Part shown: piece after piece, positions 17,912 through 28,300 of the stretch
How the letters are laid out: each line of letters begins with the position of its first letter
How positions within the stretch are numbered: position 1 is the stretch's first letter
NCBI GenBank assembly: GCA_049840935.1
Contig: JASGJA010000029.1
Location: forward strand, 65,977-129,976
Reading direction: 5' to 3'
From: Mesorhizobium_G sp049840935
Lineage (GTDB): Bacteria > Pseudomonadota > Alphaproteobacteria > Rhizobiales > Rhizobiaceae
DNA length: 64,000 bases
Notes under the pieces: generated by a model
What the model was told of the DNA's origin: nothing
Databases searched by the model: none
The model's input: the letters and a program-made list of their open reading frames with translations, nothing else
Position numbers and translations under genes: made by a program

Positions 17912-19015
17912 TTATCCCTTGAAATAACGGTGTTGGGTAAAGGGGAGAGGCGCGACTTCAACCGGAATCCGGCTGCCGCGAACTTCTGCAGATAGCTTAG
18001 CTGCGCCCGGCTTTGCGAGGTCGGCGCGTACGTAGCCCATCGCGACCGGATGAGCAGCCGACGGGCCGAATCCGCCCGAAGTGACGCGTCCGACAGAATT
18101 GCCATCGGCATCCACGAGCGGCGCGCCGCCGCGAACCGGCTGGCGTCCTTCCGGCTTAAGGCCGACGCGCTTTTCGGTTGCTCCCGACGCAATCGCAGCG
18201 CGTAGCGCGTCCGCGCCGATGAACGTACCCGTTTCGCGCAGTTCTTTCGGGATAGCCCAGAGCAAGGCTGCATTGACCGGATTTGTCGTAGGATCGATGT
18301 CGTTGCCGTGCAGGCAGAGCCCGGCTTCCAGTCGCAAACTGTCGCGTGCCGCCAAGCCGATCCATTGTGCGCGCTCATCAGCAACCAGCTTTGAGACCAG
18401 CGCTCGCGCATCCGCTTCGGGCAGGCCGATTTCAAAACCGTCTTCGCCCGTATAGCCCGACCGGCTCATGAACCAGTTCGCGCGCGGCTCAAAACCATTC
18501 ATGAAAACCAGACCGCCGGTGTCGACACCCGCATCCGCCAAAACAGCAGCTGCTTCCGGCCCTTGGATTGCGATAAACACGCGATCAAGCGGCTCGACAA
18601 CAGTGTCGAAATCCGCACTCACCGTGCGAAGATGCGCCTCGTCCGCAACGGCATTGCCGGCATTGGCAACGACCATGAACCGCTCATCACCCAGCCGGGT
18701 GACGATCAGATCGTCCATAATTCCCGCATTTTCGTTCAGGAAGAACGTTAGCTTGGATTGGCGAATAGGCATTGCAGCCGCATCGATCGGGCAGGCTTTT
18801 GCGAGCATTGCAGCCGCGCCGGAACCGGAAACGACAAACAGCTTCATATGCGAAATGTCGAATAGCCCCACATGCTCCCGCGTGTGGAGGTGCTCTTTCA
18901 TCACACCCGCCGGATAGGTCAGCGGCATGTTCCAGCCCGCAAAGGGACCGAACTTGGCGCCTGCAGCTGCGTGGATATCTTTAAGTGGCAAATCTCGTGC
19001 CGAAATGTCTGTCAT
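17912..19015 (-). CDS. gcvT: Aminomethyltransferase, T protein
   Basis: A 367-residue tetrahydrofolate-dependent T protein that releases ammonia from the aminomethyl-lipoyl intermediate and forms 5,10-methylene-THF. Family signatures include FAGWNMPLTYPAGVMKEH near the N-terminus, FDISHMKLF, MSRSGYTGEDGFEI (folate and substrate site) and PFTQHRYFKG at the end. The frame is open to 19096, but the ATG at 19015 (MTDISARDLPL) is preceded by GGGGGAG at a 5-base spacing and is the true start. It is the first gene of gcvTHP, directly downstream of the tandem glycine riboswitch. Excess glycine should therefore switch the operon on. Confidence 0.95.
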   Translation of the reverse strand: MTDISARDLPLKDIHAAAGAKFGPFAGWNMPLTYPAGVMKEHLHTREHVGLFDISHMKLFVVSGSGAAAMLAKACPIDAAAMPIRQSKLTFFLNENAGIMDDLIVTRLGDERFMVVANAGNAVADEAHLRTVSADFDTVVEPLDRVFIAIQGPEAAAVLADAGVDTGGLVFMNGFEPRANWFMSRSGYTGEDGFEIGLPEADARALVSKLVADERAQWIGLAARDSLRLEAGLCLHGNDIDPTTNPVNAALLWAIPKELRETGTFIGADALRAAIASGATEKRVGLKPEGRQPVRGGAPLVDADGNSVGRVTSGGFGPSAAHPVAMGYVRADLAKPGAAKLSAEVRGSRIPVEVAPLPFTQHRYFKG

Positions 19016-19055
19016 TACTCCCCCAGAGTCGCGCCTGATCAACCGCGAAAGCGGT

Positions 19056-19250
19056 CTAATGAGCGCCCCTCTGTCTGAAGCCTGAGAGACTCGCACAACC
19101 GGAACTCTGTTGGCTGCACTTACACCTTCGGCGCGGAACTTTCGTTCCGACTTTCCAGAGTGTCATTACCGGCAACGGTTCTTTTGCCTGAGAGATTTCG
19201 GGCGATTTCCCCTTCGGCGGCAGCTTTCGCTGCTCTCTCCCGCGAACCGG
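19056..19250 (-). promoter_or_regulatory. Tandem glycine riboswitch upstream of gcvT
   Basis: Reading the minus strand, two glycine aptamers lie in series. The first (about 19170-19250) has GGGAGAG, GCCGAAGGGG and the conserved CTCTCAGGCAAAAG. The second (about 19056-19162) has GGAAAG, GCCGAAGGTG, AGTCTCTCAGGC and ends GACAGAGGGG. These are the conserved cores of the gcvT motif. A short hairpin (ACCGC/GCGGT, 19042-19055) lies between the second aptamer and the gcvT ribosome binding site and may belong to the expression platform. In this family glycine binding activates the cleavage operon. Confidence 0.93.
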
Positions 19251-19484
19251 CAGGCCAAAATCAATTGCAAGATTCGAGCCTCTGACGATTTGCTAAATAG
19301 CCCAAGCCCGACACCTTGTCACCTCCCTGCGACGCAGCTTGTGCATAAATTCGGTTGGATTGAATGCGTCAATGCGCTTGATCTTATGTATTAAATATTT
19401 CTAATAAAAAGAATTCGATACGCGAGTGCAATTGCCCCATTCGCACCCTCCAATTTTACCGTTTGAGATAGCTGGTCAGGCCTC

Positions 19485-22394
19485 ATGATTCTTGCAGATC
19501 TTCGTTCTGTTTTTCTTTGCACCGTCGCCGCAAGCACTTTGGTTCTTTTCGTTTCATCTGAACGCGCAGTGGCTGACCCGGCCGAACTTATGATCGGCGA
19601 CACTTCGGAATCTGGGCAGACCTATACGATCACCGGTTCTCAGAATTGGTCATCGATAGTGGTTGGATGGGGAGATAACGAAAAGGGAACCATGGCAATC
19701 GAGGCCGGGGGATCTCTGACAAATGGCGGTTCGGGCAATAATACCATCCTGGGAAATAGCGCTACCGCGACTGGCGTTGTAATCTTGACGGGTGGACAGG
19801 CGATCTGGATCGACAACAGCGACAGGGTCGTGGTTGGCCAACGCGGTGTTGGTGAAATTAACGCATCGGGCGGCGCTCAAATCAGTGCGAAAGGCATGAC
19901 TTTGGGCAATGAGGAGGGTGGTCGAGGGTCCGTCTCTTTGTCTGGTCCGGGCACGAGTTCTCGTCAGCACCGAGGGCATGTATCTGGGTTCGGGAACGGA
20001 TGCATCGGCCTCCTTGACGGTGAGCGATGGAGCCGCTTTCGAAACCGTATCGGGCGGCCTTTTTGTAGAAGGGGGAAGCGCGGTCACGATTTCCGGCGCG
20101 AATACTTCGTTCAAAGTCGGAACCCTTCATTCGGAAGTACCGAATACGTGGGTTGATGCAGATGGTTGGTTCTCTCTCGGCAGCGGTACGGTAACGCTGT
20201 CCGACGGCGCTTCAATGGATGTCGATGGACTCTATGTTCAGGGTAGCGCTGACGGAGGCACGGCTTCAATGACAGCAAGCGGCAGCGGCACATTATTGAA
20301 CGCCGGATTGCTTATCTATGTGGGTGGTAACGGCAATGATACCGCGGGCGATGGCAGTCTCGTGCTGTCAGATGGCGTAACGGCTTCTGCGGTTTCAATT
20401 GCGACCGGCGTGGATGAGGACACCGAAGGTAGTTTGCTGATAACCGGCGCAGGAACCAACGTTTCGACTTTCCAGCATGCCAGCTTTCTGGGCAACGCGA
20501 ATGCGGGCTATTCTGGCACCGGCACGATCATTGTGCAGAATGGTGCAAGCTTCTCTGTCCGCAATGAATTGAGAATTGCTTATAATGCGACAGCGACCGG
20601 CACGCTCGTAATCGGCGCTCAGGAAGGCGAAAGCGCTGTTGCTGCCGGCACCGTTCATGCGGGCGCAGGCATCGTTTTTGGTAGTGGCTCGGGAACGATT
20701 GTGTTCAATCACACAAGCTCCCACCTGGAATTTGACAATGATATCAGCGGAGAGGGCGAAATCAGGCAGATAGCCGGTGTTACGGATCTTACCGGAGATT
20801 TGAGCGAATTTTCAGGCATTGTTTCCCTTGTGGGTGGCGAGTTGAAAGTGAGCGGGTCACTAGGCGGAACCACCACCGTTGATACTGGAGCAAGGCTTTC
20901 CGGCTCGGGAACTCTGACAAATGTTGTGGTGTCGTCAGGTGCAACGGTTGCGCCCGGAAACAGTCCTGGCACATTGACCGTTTCGGGCAACTACGAGCAG
21001 CTTTCTGGCTCGATCTACGACGCTGAGCTTGTCCCCGACGGTTCGGTTTCCGACCTGATCACGGTTGGCGGTATCGCGACTCTCGCTGATGGCGCGATCC
21101 TGAACGTGTCGAAATATGGTTCCGGGGCATTTTCATCAACGTCGCGATACACCGTGCTGACGGCTGCGGGCGGGTTGACAGGCACGTTTGATGTGACTGG
21201 CGACACGACCATTTCAAATTTCTATGAATTGCAGGCATCGTATGATGCAAGAAATGTATATCTTTCTCCGGTGCAGTTTCGTTCATTTGCTGATGCTGCC
21301 GAAACACTAAATCAGTTCGCGACAGCCGATGCGTTGCAAGCGCTGCCCGGCGGCAGTGATCTGCGGGCGTCGATTGAAATGCAGGAAGACGATGCTTCTG
21401 CGCAAGCGGCGTTTGATGCGTTGTCCGGCGATCTGCATCCAACGATTTCGGTTGCGCTGGTTCGCGACAGTTTCCATGTTCAGGATGCTGTGCTTGGCCG
21501 ACTTCAAGATATGAGTGGTGTCGGCAGTGCGTCGATGCTGCAAAATTGCCTGTCTGGCGCCGAAAATTCTGGAGACTGCACGACCGCATGGCTTGATATG
21601 ACCGGAACGAGTGCGCAGGTCGACGGCGATGGCAACGCGGCCGGCTTTTCCAGTGATTCAACCCGCGTCGTTGCCGGACTGGATTCTCACGTGTCAGATA
21701 GTGTGCGGGTTGGTGTCGTTGGAAGTTACGGCCACCTGTCGATTGATGGCGATGCGGACTCGTCTGCATCTGTCGATAATGCCACGGCGGGAATTTATGG
21801 CGATGCTGAGTTTGGAGCTTTTGCGGCTCGTTTTGGCGGGGCTTATGGCTGGAATGACGTTTCGACACTGCGCGCGGTCAAATTCCCCGGTTTCAGCGAA
21901 AGTCGACCGCATCCTATAAAGGCGCGACTGCGCAGATTTTTGGAGAAGCCGGATATCGCCTTAAAATCGGAAAAACGAATATCGAGCCCTTTGCCGGGCT
22001 TGCCTATATTCACAACCGGCATGACGGGTTCACCGAAGAAGGTGGCGTTGCGGCATTGACGCTGCCATCCAATAGCTTCGATGCGAGTTTCTCCAATATC
22101 GGCATTCGCGCATCGATGCAGCTTCCATATGCCGATGCGAGTTGGAGCGCGAATGGCGCGATTAGCTGGCGCCATGCGTTGGGAGATGTCCGTGCAAGCG
22201 ATACACCGTCCTTTGCCGAGGGTCAGTCGTTTGAGGTTTTTGGGAATTCGCTGGCGCGCGATGCATTTGCAGTCGAGGCGGGAGTAGCGAAGAAACTGTC
22301 GAAATCCATGGCGTTCGAAATCAACTATTCAGCCGAGTTTGCAAAGGAAAGCCAGGAGCATGGTGCGCGTGCAGCGCTAAAGATCGCATTCTGA
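19485..22394 (+). CDS. Autotransporter adhesin-like protein (two frameshifts)
   Basis: A type Va secretion protein. A signal peptide (FLCTVAASTLVLFVSSERAVA) leads into a beta-helical passenger built from loose repeats such as GTVTLSDGASMDVDGLYV and GSLLITGAGTNVS. The passenger is rich in Gly, Ser and Thr and nearly free of Cys. A C-terminal autotransporter barrel follows, from about the AAETLNQFATADALQALP hinge to the terminal ARAALKIAF with its final Phe. Two breaks interrupt it. An extra T at 19958-19959 separates GPGTS from LVSTEGMYLG, and a missing base near 21901-21903 separates PGFSES from the barrel continuation (TASYKGATAQIFGEAGYR). Neither lies in a long repeat, so phase variation is unlikely. 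Function in adhesion or biofilm is inferred from the class. It is flanked by AT-rich intergenic DNA. Confidence 0.88.
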
Positions 22395-22441
22395 TACGTG
22401 TTGCAAACTGATTGTTGTTCAACCGTTGTTAGTCCCCCGGC

Positions 22442-23089
22442 TCAATTGCCAAGCGATACGGCGAGATTAACAGCGGCGGCGACAATGACGGTGTTGAAGA
22501 AGAATGAAACAACGCCGTGGATGAGGCTAAAGAAGCGCATATGCCTGCCGGTAATCTGTACGTCAGAAGTCTGAGCGGTCATTCCTATAACGCAGGAAAA
22601 ATATAGAAAATCAGTCCCTTGCGGGTCTTTTGTGCCAGGAAACTCTAAGCCGCGCCTCGATGTTTTATCGGTGCTGGAGGACTGGGGTTGCCAGTACAGA
22701 TGTGCATAATGAATAGCCGCCATAAGATGAATGGTGAACCATCCCAGCGGCACCGATGTCAGCGCAATGATCAGATGCGTAGGCTCAGGTGCAGCTTTGT
22801 CGTTTATCAGCAGGAAAAGCGACACCATCGCGGCCGCCACCGCAAAAAGCGCTATCACGAAAATCAGCCAGACAGGCGCATCGCTGCTGGCGGCGTGCTT
22901 GCGCAGATAGTCAGGCGTGAGATTTTTCAAGGTTGCCAGTGTTGAGCCAGTGTAGACTGCAAAGAAGGCATTGGCCGCGATCACAGGCGCAATATCAGTG
23001 CCCAGCGTCCAGGCGATCCATAAGGCCGCAATACCTGACGCAGCTCCCAGATAGAATGGAATGTGTCGGTAAACAGGGCTGCTTGCCAT
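22442..23089 (-). CDS. DUF1345 family membrane protein
   Basis: A 215-residue integral membrane protein with about five hydrophobic helices. They include two near the N-terminus (around SGIAALWIAW and ANAFFAVYTG) and a final one (FFFNTVIVAAAVNLAV). The segment KDPQGTDFLYFSCVIGMTAQTSDVQ is the diagnostic core of DUF1345, a family whose role is unknown. It has no signal peptide beyond the first helix. The stop is 47 bases from the convergent autotransporter stop, and no terminator is obvious there. Confidence 0.85.
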   Translation of the reverse strand: MASSPVYRHIPFYLGAASGIAALWIAWTLGTDIAPVIAANAFFAVYTGSTLATLKNLTPDYLRKHAASSDAPVWLIFVIALFAVAAAMVSLFLLINDKAAPEPTHLIIALTSVPLGWFTIHLMAAIHYAHLYWQPQSSSTDKTSRRGLEFPGTKDPQGTDFLYFSCVIGMTAQTSDVQITGRHMRFFSLIHGVVSFFFNTVIVAAAVNLAVSLGN

Positions 23090-23242
23090 AATTTTCTCAC
23101 GCAGTGCGAGGGCAACCTTTCAGGATTCCCTTTGTCAGGCAAGCAAACGTTGGAAATCTTCATCTGCGACGAAAGATGTGTAAACGGCGCGCTTGACCCA
23201 AAAGCATAAGCTCATAAAAGAGGCCGCACGGGAGTTCGCTTG

Positions 23243-25255
23243 ATGTTCAAAAAGATACTGATCGCCAATCGTGGTGAAATCGCCTGCCGCGTAATCAAAT
23301 CGGCGCGCAAAATGGGCATTGCCACGGTGGCTGTCTATTCAGACGCAGACCGGGATGCGATGCACGTCGAAATGGCTGATGAGGCCGTTCACATCGGTCC
23401 GGCTCCCGCTGCGCAAAGCTATCTCTTGGCAGATAAGATCATTGAGGCGTGCAAAGCCACCGGGGCGGAGGCGGTTCACCCCGGCTATGGTTTCCTGTCT
23501 GAGCGCGCTTCTTTCTGTGACTCACTGGAAAAGCAGGGCGTCATTTTCATAGGCCCGAAGCCCAAAGCTATCGAGGCAATGGGCGACAAGATCGAGTCCA
23601 AGAAGTTCGCCAATGCAGCCAAAGTGAATACCGTTCCCGGATATCTGGGTGTTATCGAAGACGCGGATCACGCCGAAAAGATCGCTGACGAGATTGGCTA
23701 TCCCGTCATGATCAAGGCTTCTGCCGGAGGCGGTGGCAAGGGTATGCGCATCGCGTGGGATAAGTCGGAGGTGCGCGACGGCTTTGATCGTGCTCGCTCG
23801 GAAGCGAAGAATTCCTTCGGCGATGATCGTGTGTTCATTGAGAAGTTCGTCGTCGAGCCACGCCATATCGAAATTCAGGTACTCGCCGATGGTCACGGCA
23901 ATGCCGTCTATCTGGGCGAGCGTGAATGCTCCATCCAGCGCCGCAACCAGAAGGTCGTTGAAGAAGCTCCGTCGCCATTTCTCGATGAAGCAACGCGACG
24001 CGCGATGGGCGAGCAGGCTGTCGCACTTGCCAAGGCGGTCGACTATCAGAGTGCAGGCACTGTCGAGTTCATTGTAGACAAGAATAAAAACTTCTATTTT
24101 CTTGAAATGAATACGCGTTTGCAGGTCGAGCATCCTGTAACGGAACTGATCACTGGCGTTGATCTGGTCGAGCAAATGATCCGCGTTGCTGCGGGCGAGA
24201 AACTCTCGTTTGCGCAAAAGGACGTCAAGCTGAACGGCTGGGCTGTCGAAAGCCGCCTTTATGCAGAAGATCCATATCGTAATTTCCTGCCCTCTATTGG
24301 CCGCCTGACGCGCTATCAGCCACCTGCCGAAGGTCCGATCGGCGATGCAATTATTCGCAACGACACGGGCGTGACGGAAGGTTCCGAGATTTCAATGTTC
24401 TACGACCCGATGGTCGCAAAGCTTTGCACCTGGGCACCTACGCGTCTCGAAGCCATCGATGCCATGTCTGATGCGCTCGACAGCTTCGTCGTTGACGGAA
24501 TTGAGCACAATATTCCGTTTCTCTCCGCGCTTATGCAGCATCCGCGCTGGCGCGAGGGCAGGTTGTCTACCGGCTTCATCGCTGAGGAATTTCCGGACGG
24601 CTTTGCGCCGATCAGGCCGGATGAATCTCAGAAGGGCGTGCTCGCGGCTGTCGCGACGGCTGTGGAACTGCTGCGCCGTGACCGTCTGGACAGGCTTTCC
24701 GGGCGACTGGCGCCGCATTCGGGCGCGATAAAGCCGGATTGGATTGTCAAGATTGACGACAACTATGTTGACGTCTCGCTGCGCGACGGCATGGTGTCCA
24801 TTCCGTTTGAGGCCGATCTTTCGATTAATGGCGGCAAGGTCGTCACGGTCGCATCGGATTGGCGTCCGGGCGAGCCAGTCTGGCATGGAACCGTTGGCGG
24901 GCAGTCCGTGACCGCGCAGTTGCGTCCTGGCGCGGAAGGTTTGCGGATCGACTGGAAGGGCATGTCGGTGACGACCAAAGCTATGCTTCCGCGCACTGCC
25001 GAACTTGAAAAGCTGATGCCGATAAAGCTGCCGCCAGACACCTCGAAGATGCTGCTTTGCCCGATGCCGGGTTTGGTCGTGTCCATCTCCGCTAAGGAAG
25101 GGCAGGAGGTTAAGGCCGGCGACACGCTGGCCGTGGTCGAAGCAATGAAGATGGAAAATGTATTGCGTGCCGAGCGCGACCTCACCATCTCCAAGATCAA
25201 CTGCAAGCCGGGTGATAGTCTCGCAGTCGATGCAGTCATTATGGAATTTGCCTGA
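23243..25255 (+). CDS. pccA: Acetyl/propionyl-CoA carboxylase alpha subunit
   Basis: A 670-residue biotin-dependent carboxylase subunit. The biotin carboxylase domain spans residues 1-445, with KILIANRGEIACRV at the start, the ATP-grasp glycine loop SAGGGGKGMR and EMNTRLQVEHPVTE. A linker domain follows, then a C-terminal biotin carrier domain with the biotinylated lysine in EAMKMEN. This single-chain architecture is that of propionyl-CoA carboxylase alpha, distinct from the separate AccB/AccC proteins encoded at 29.5-31.3 kb. The beta subunit is not in the window, so the acyl-CoA preference is inferred. The ATG at 23243 gives the usual MFKKIL start, and another ATG lies one codon upstream. 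Confidence 0.9.
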   Translation: MFKKILIANRGEIACRVIKSARKMGIATVAVYSDADRDAMHVEMADEAVHIGPAPAAQSYLLADKIIEACKATGAEAVHPGYGFLSERASFCDSLEKQGVIFIGPKPKAIEAMGDKIESKKFANAAKVNTVPGYLGVIEDADHAEKIADEIGYPVMIKASAGGGGKGMRIAWDKSEVRDGFDRARSEAKNSFGDDRVFIEKFVVEPRHIEIQVLADGHGNAVYLGERECSIQRRNQKVVEEAPSPFLDEATRRAMGEQAVALAKAVDYQSAGTVEFIVDKNKNFYFLEMNTRLQVEHPVTELITGVDLVEQMIRVAAGEKLSFAQKDVKLNGWAVESRLYAEDPYRNFLPSIGRLTRYQPPAEGPIGDAIIRNDTGVTEGSEISMFYDPMVAKLCTWAPTRLEAIDAMSDALDSFVVDGIEHNIPFLSALMQHPRWREGRLSTGFIAEEFPDGFAPIRPDESQKGVLAAVATAVELLRRDRLDRLSGRLAPHSGAIKPDWIVKIDDNYVDVSLRDGMVSIPFEADLSINGGKVVTVASDWRPGEPVWHGTVGGQSVTAQLRPGAEGLRIDWKGMSVTTKAMLPRTAELEKLMPIKLPPDTSKMLLCPMPGLVVSISAKEGQEVKAGDTLAVVEAMKMENVLRAERDLTISKINCKPGDSLAVDAVIMEFA

Positions 25256-25325
25256 GCGCAGACAATCTGTGGGCGGCGCTCGCTAGGGCGTCGCCGTTGG
25301 CGAGCGAATCCCCTATATATTCTGG

Positions 25326-28300
25326 ATGGCTGGCGACCGACCTCCTCGTGATCCAATTTTGCGCGCCGCGCTGCAAGGCGAGGCGCCCCCGCGCGCTGTT
25401 GCACGTACCTTCGTGCATTTGCGCGTGCATTCGGCGTATTCGCTGCTTGAGGGGGCGTTGCCGCACGGCAAGATCGTCGGCCACGCCGTCAAGGACCAGT
25501 CGCCAGCGATAGCTGTCACCGACACGAACAACCTTTTCGGCGCGCTCGAGTTTGCCCAAAAAGCCTCGAAAGATGGGGTGCAGCCGATCATCGGCATGCA
25601 GCTTGATCTCAATTTTGAAACCGGCGGCATGGATATTGCGCGCGCAGCGCGGCGACAGGGACCGGAGCTCGCACCCATTGTGCTGCTGGTCGCCACGAGT
25701 GAGGGCTATTCGAACCTCATGCGCATTGTCAGCGCCGCTTATCTCGAAACGCCGTCCGGCGAACTGGTGAACCGCAATGTGGAGCAATTACGCGGTCTGA
25801 CCGATGGGCTGATTTGCTTGACCGGTGGTCCGCGCGGGCCCATTGGCGCGGCGCTCAAAGAGGGCCATTCCGAAATCGCGGAGGCTCGTCTGTCGCAATT
25901 GCAAGAGCTGTTCGGCGACAGGCTCTATGTCGAACTTGAGCGCCTTGGCGGATATGACCGAGGGTTGGAGGCTGCGACCGTCGAGCTTGCCTATGCGATG
26001 GAACTTCCGCTCGTCGCGACGAATGAGGCGTTTTTCCAAAGCCGGGACGATTTCGAGGCGCATGACGCGCTGATTGCAATCGCTGAGGGCTCGGTGGTTG
26101 CGTCGGATGATCGCCGACGGCTGTCGCCAGACAATTATCTGAAATCGTCTGCCGAAATCTCGATGCTGTTCGCCGATCTGCCGGAAGCGATTGAAAACAC
26201 CATCGAGATCGCGCGCCGCTGTTCGTATTATCCGAAAAGCCGCGCGCCGATCCTGCCGCGCTTTACGGGTGGCGATGCATCGAACGCCGATGAAGTTGTT
26301 GCGGCGGAGGCGTCTGAGCTTGCGCGGCAGGCCCGCGAGGGGTTGGCCGCGCGTCTGGCTGCGCATGGTCCGTATCCCGGTTACAGCGTCGAGGACTATG
26401 GCAAGCGGCTCGAATATGAGCTGTCGATCATCGAGCGGATGAAATATCCGGGTTACTTTCTGATCGTGGCCGACTTCATCAAATGGGCGAAATCGCAGGG
26501 CATTCCGGTTGGGCCGGGGCGCGGTTCAGGTGCAGGCTCGCTGGTGGCATATGCAACGACCATCACCGACATTGATCCGCTGCGTTTCTCGCTGCTGTTC
26601 GAGCGCTTCCTCAATCCTGATCGCGTTTCGATGCCCGACTTCGATATCGACTTCTGTCAGGACAGGCGCGAAGAGGTCATTCGTTACGTCCAGCAGAAAT
26701 ATGGCCGCGATCAGGTCGGCCAGATCATCACCTTCGGTACACTGCAGGCGCGCGCCGTCCTGCGCGATGTCGGGCGTGTGCTGCAAATGCCCTATGGTCA
26801 GGTGGACCGGCTTTGCAAAATGGTGCCTGCTAATCCTGCTAATCCGGTAACTCTTGCGAAGGCGATTGAGGGCGAGCCGCGCTTCGCGGAGGAGGCCGAG
26901 AAGGAGCCGATTGTCGAAACGCTGCTGGCGATGGCGCAGAAGCTGGAGGGGCTTTACCGCCACGCTTCGACCCACGCTGCGGGCATCGTCATCGGTGATC
27001 GTCCGTTGTGGGAACTGGTGCCGCTTTACCGCGACCCGCGCTCGGATATGCCCGTGACGCAGTTCAACATGAAGAAGGTCGAGGATGCGGGCCTGGTGAA
27101 GTTCGACTTCCTTGGCCTCAAGACCTTGACGGTGTTGCAGACGGCGGTTGAGCTCATCAAGCGGCGCGGGGTGGAAATCGATCTATCGGCCCTGCCGCTG
27201 GACGACGCCAAGACATATGAGATGCTCGCGCGCGGTGAGGTTGTCGGCGTGTTCCAGGTTGAAAGTGCGGGCATGCGCAAGGCGCTGCTTGGCATGAAGC
27301 CAGACCGTATCGAAGATATCATCGCGCTTGTGGCGCTATATCGTCCCGGCCCGATGGAGAACATCCCGACCTATAACAATCGCAAGAACGGACAGGAGGA
27401 GATCGCCTCCATCCATCCCAAGATCGACCATCTGGTGACGGAAACGCAGGGCGTTATCGTTTATCAGGAGCAGGTCATGCAGATCGCGCAGGAGCTTGCG
27501 GGCTACTCGCTCGGCGAAGCAGATTTGCTGCGGCGCGCGATGGGCAAGAAGATCCGCGCGGAAATGGACAAGCAGCGCGAGCGCTTTGTTACAGGCTCGG
27601 TCGAGCGCGGCGTGGCGAAGCCGCAGGCGGATTTCATTTTCGACCTGCTGGCAAAGTTCGCGGACTATGGCTTCAACAAATCGCACGCTGCCGCTTATGC
27701 GGTGGTGTCGTATCAGACTGCCTATCTGAAAGCGCATTTCCCGGTCGAGTTTTTGGCTGCGTCCATGACGCTGGATATGTCGAACACCGAGAAGTTGAAC
27801 GACTTCCGGCAGGACGCAACGCGCCTCGGCATCGAGGTCATTCCGCCATCGGTCATGACGTCTTTCCGGAACTTCGAGGTTGGCGAGAACAAGATTTTCT
27901 ACGCCTTGGCTGCCATCAAGGGCATTGGCGACGCTGCGGTTGAGCACATTGTTGAGCGCCGCAACGAACGCCCATTCGAGAGTCTTGAGGATTTCGTCCA
28001 GCGCGTCGATCCAAAGATCGTCGGCAAGCGCGTGTTTGAAAGCCTTATCATGGCAGGTGCGCTGGATTGTTTCGGGCGTGATCGTGCCGCGATGATTGCT
28101 GGCGTCGAACAGATGATGGCTGCCGCCGCATTCGCGCAATCCAGTGCGTCGAGCGGGCAGATCGACATTTTTGGAGCCGGGACGGGATCGCGAAAGCCGG
28201 AACCGATCCGCCTGCCGTTGACCGAGCCTTGGCTCGCCGCCGAGCGTCTTCATAAGGAATTTCAGGTCGTCGGCTTTTATCTTTCTGCACATCCGCTTGA

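Noticed and set aside
19950..19962. Phase variation of the autotransporter
   Set aside because: The breaks are not in a homopolymer or short tandem repeat long enough to slip at high frequency.
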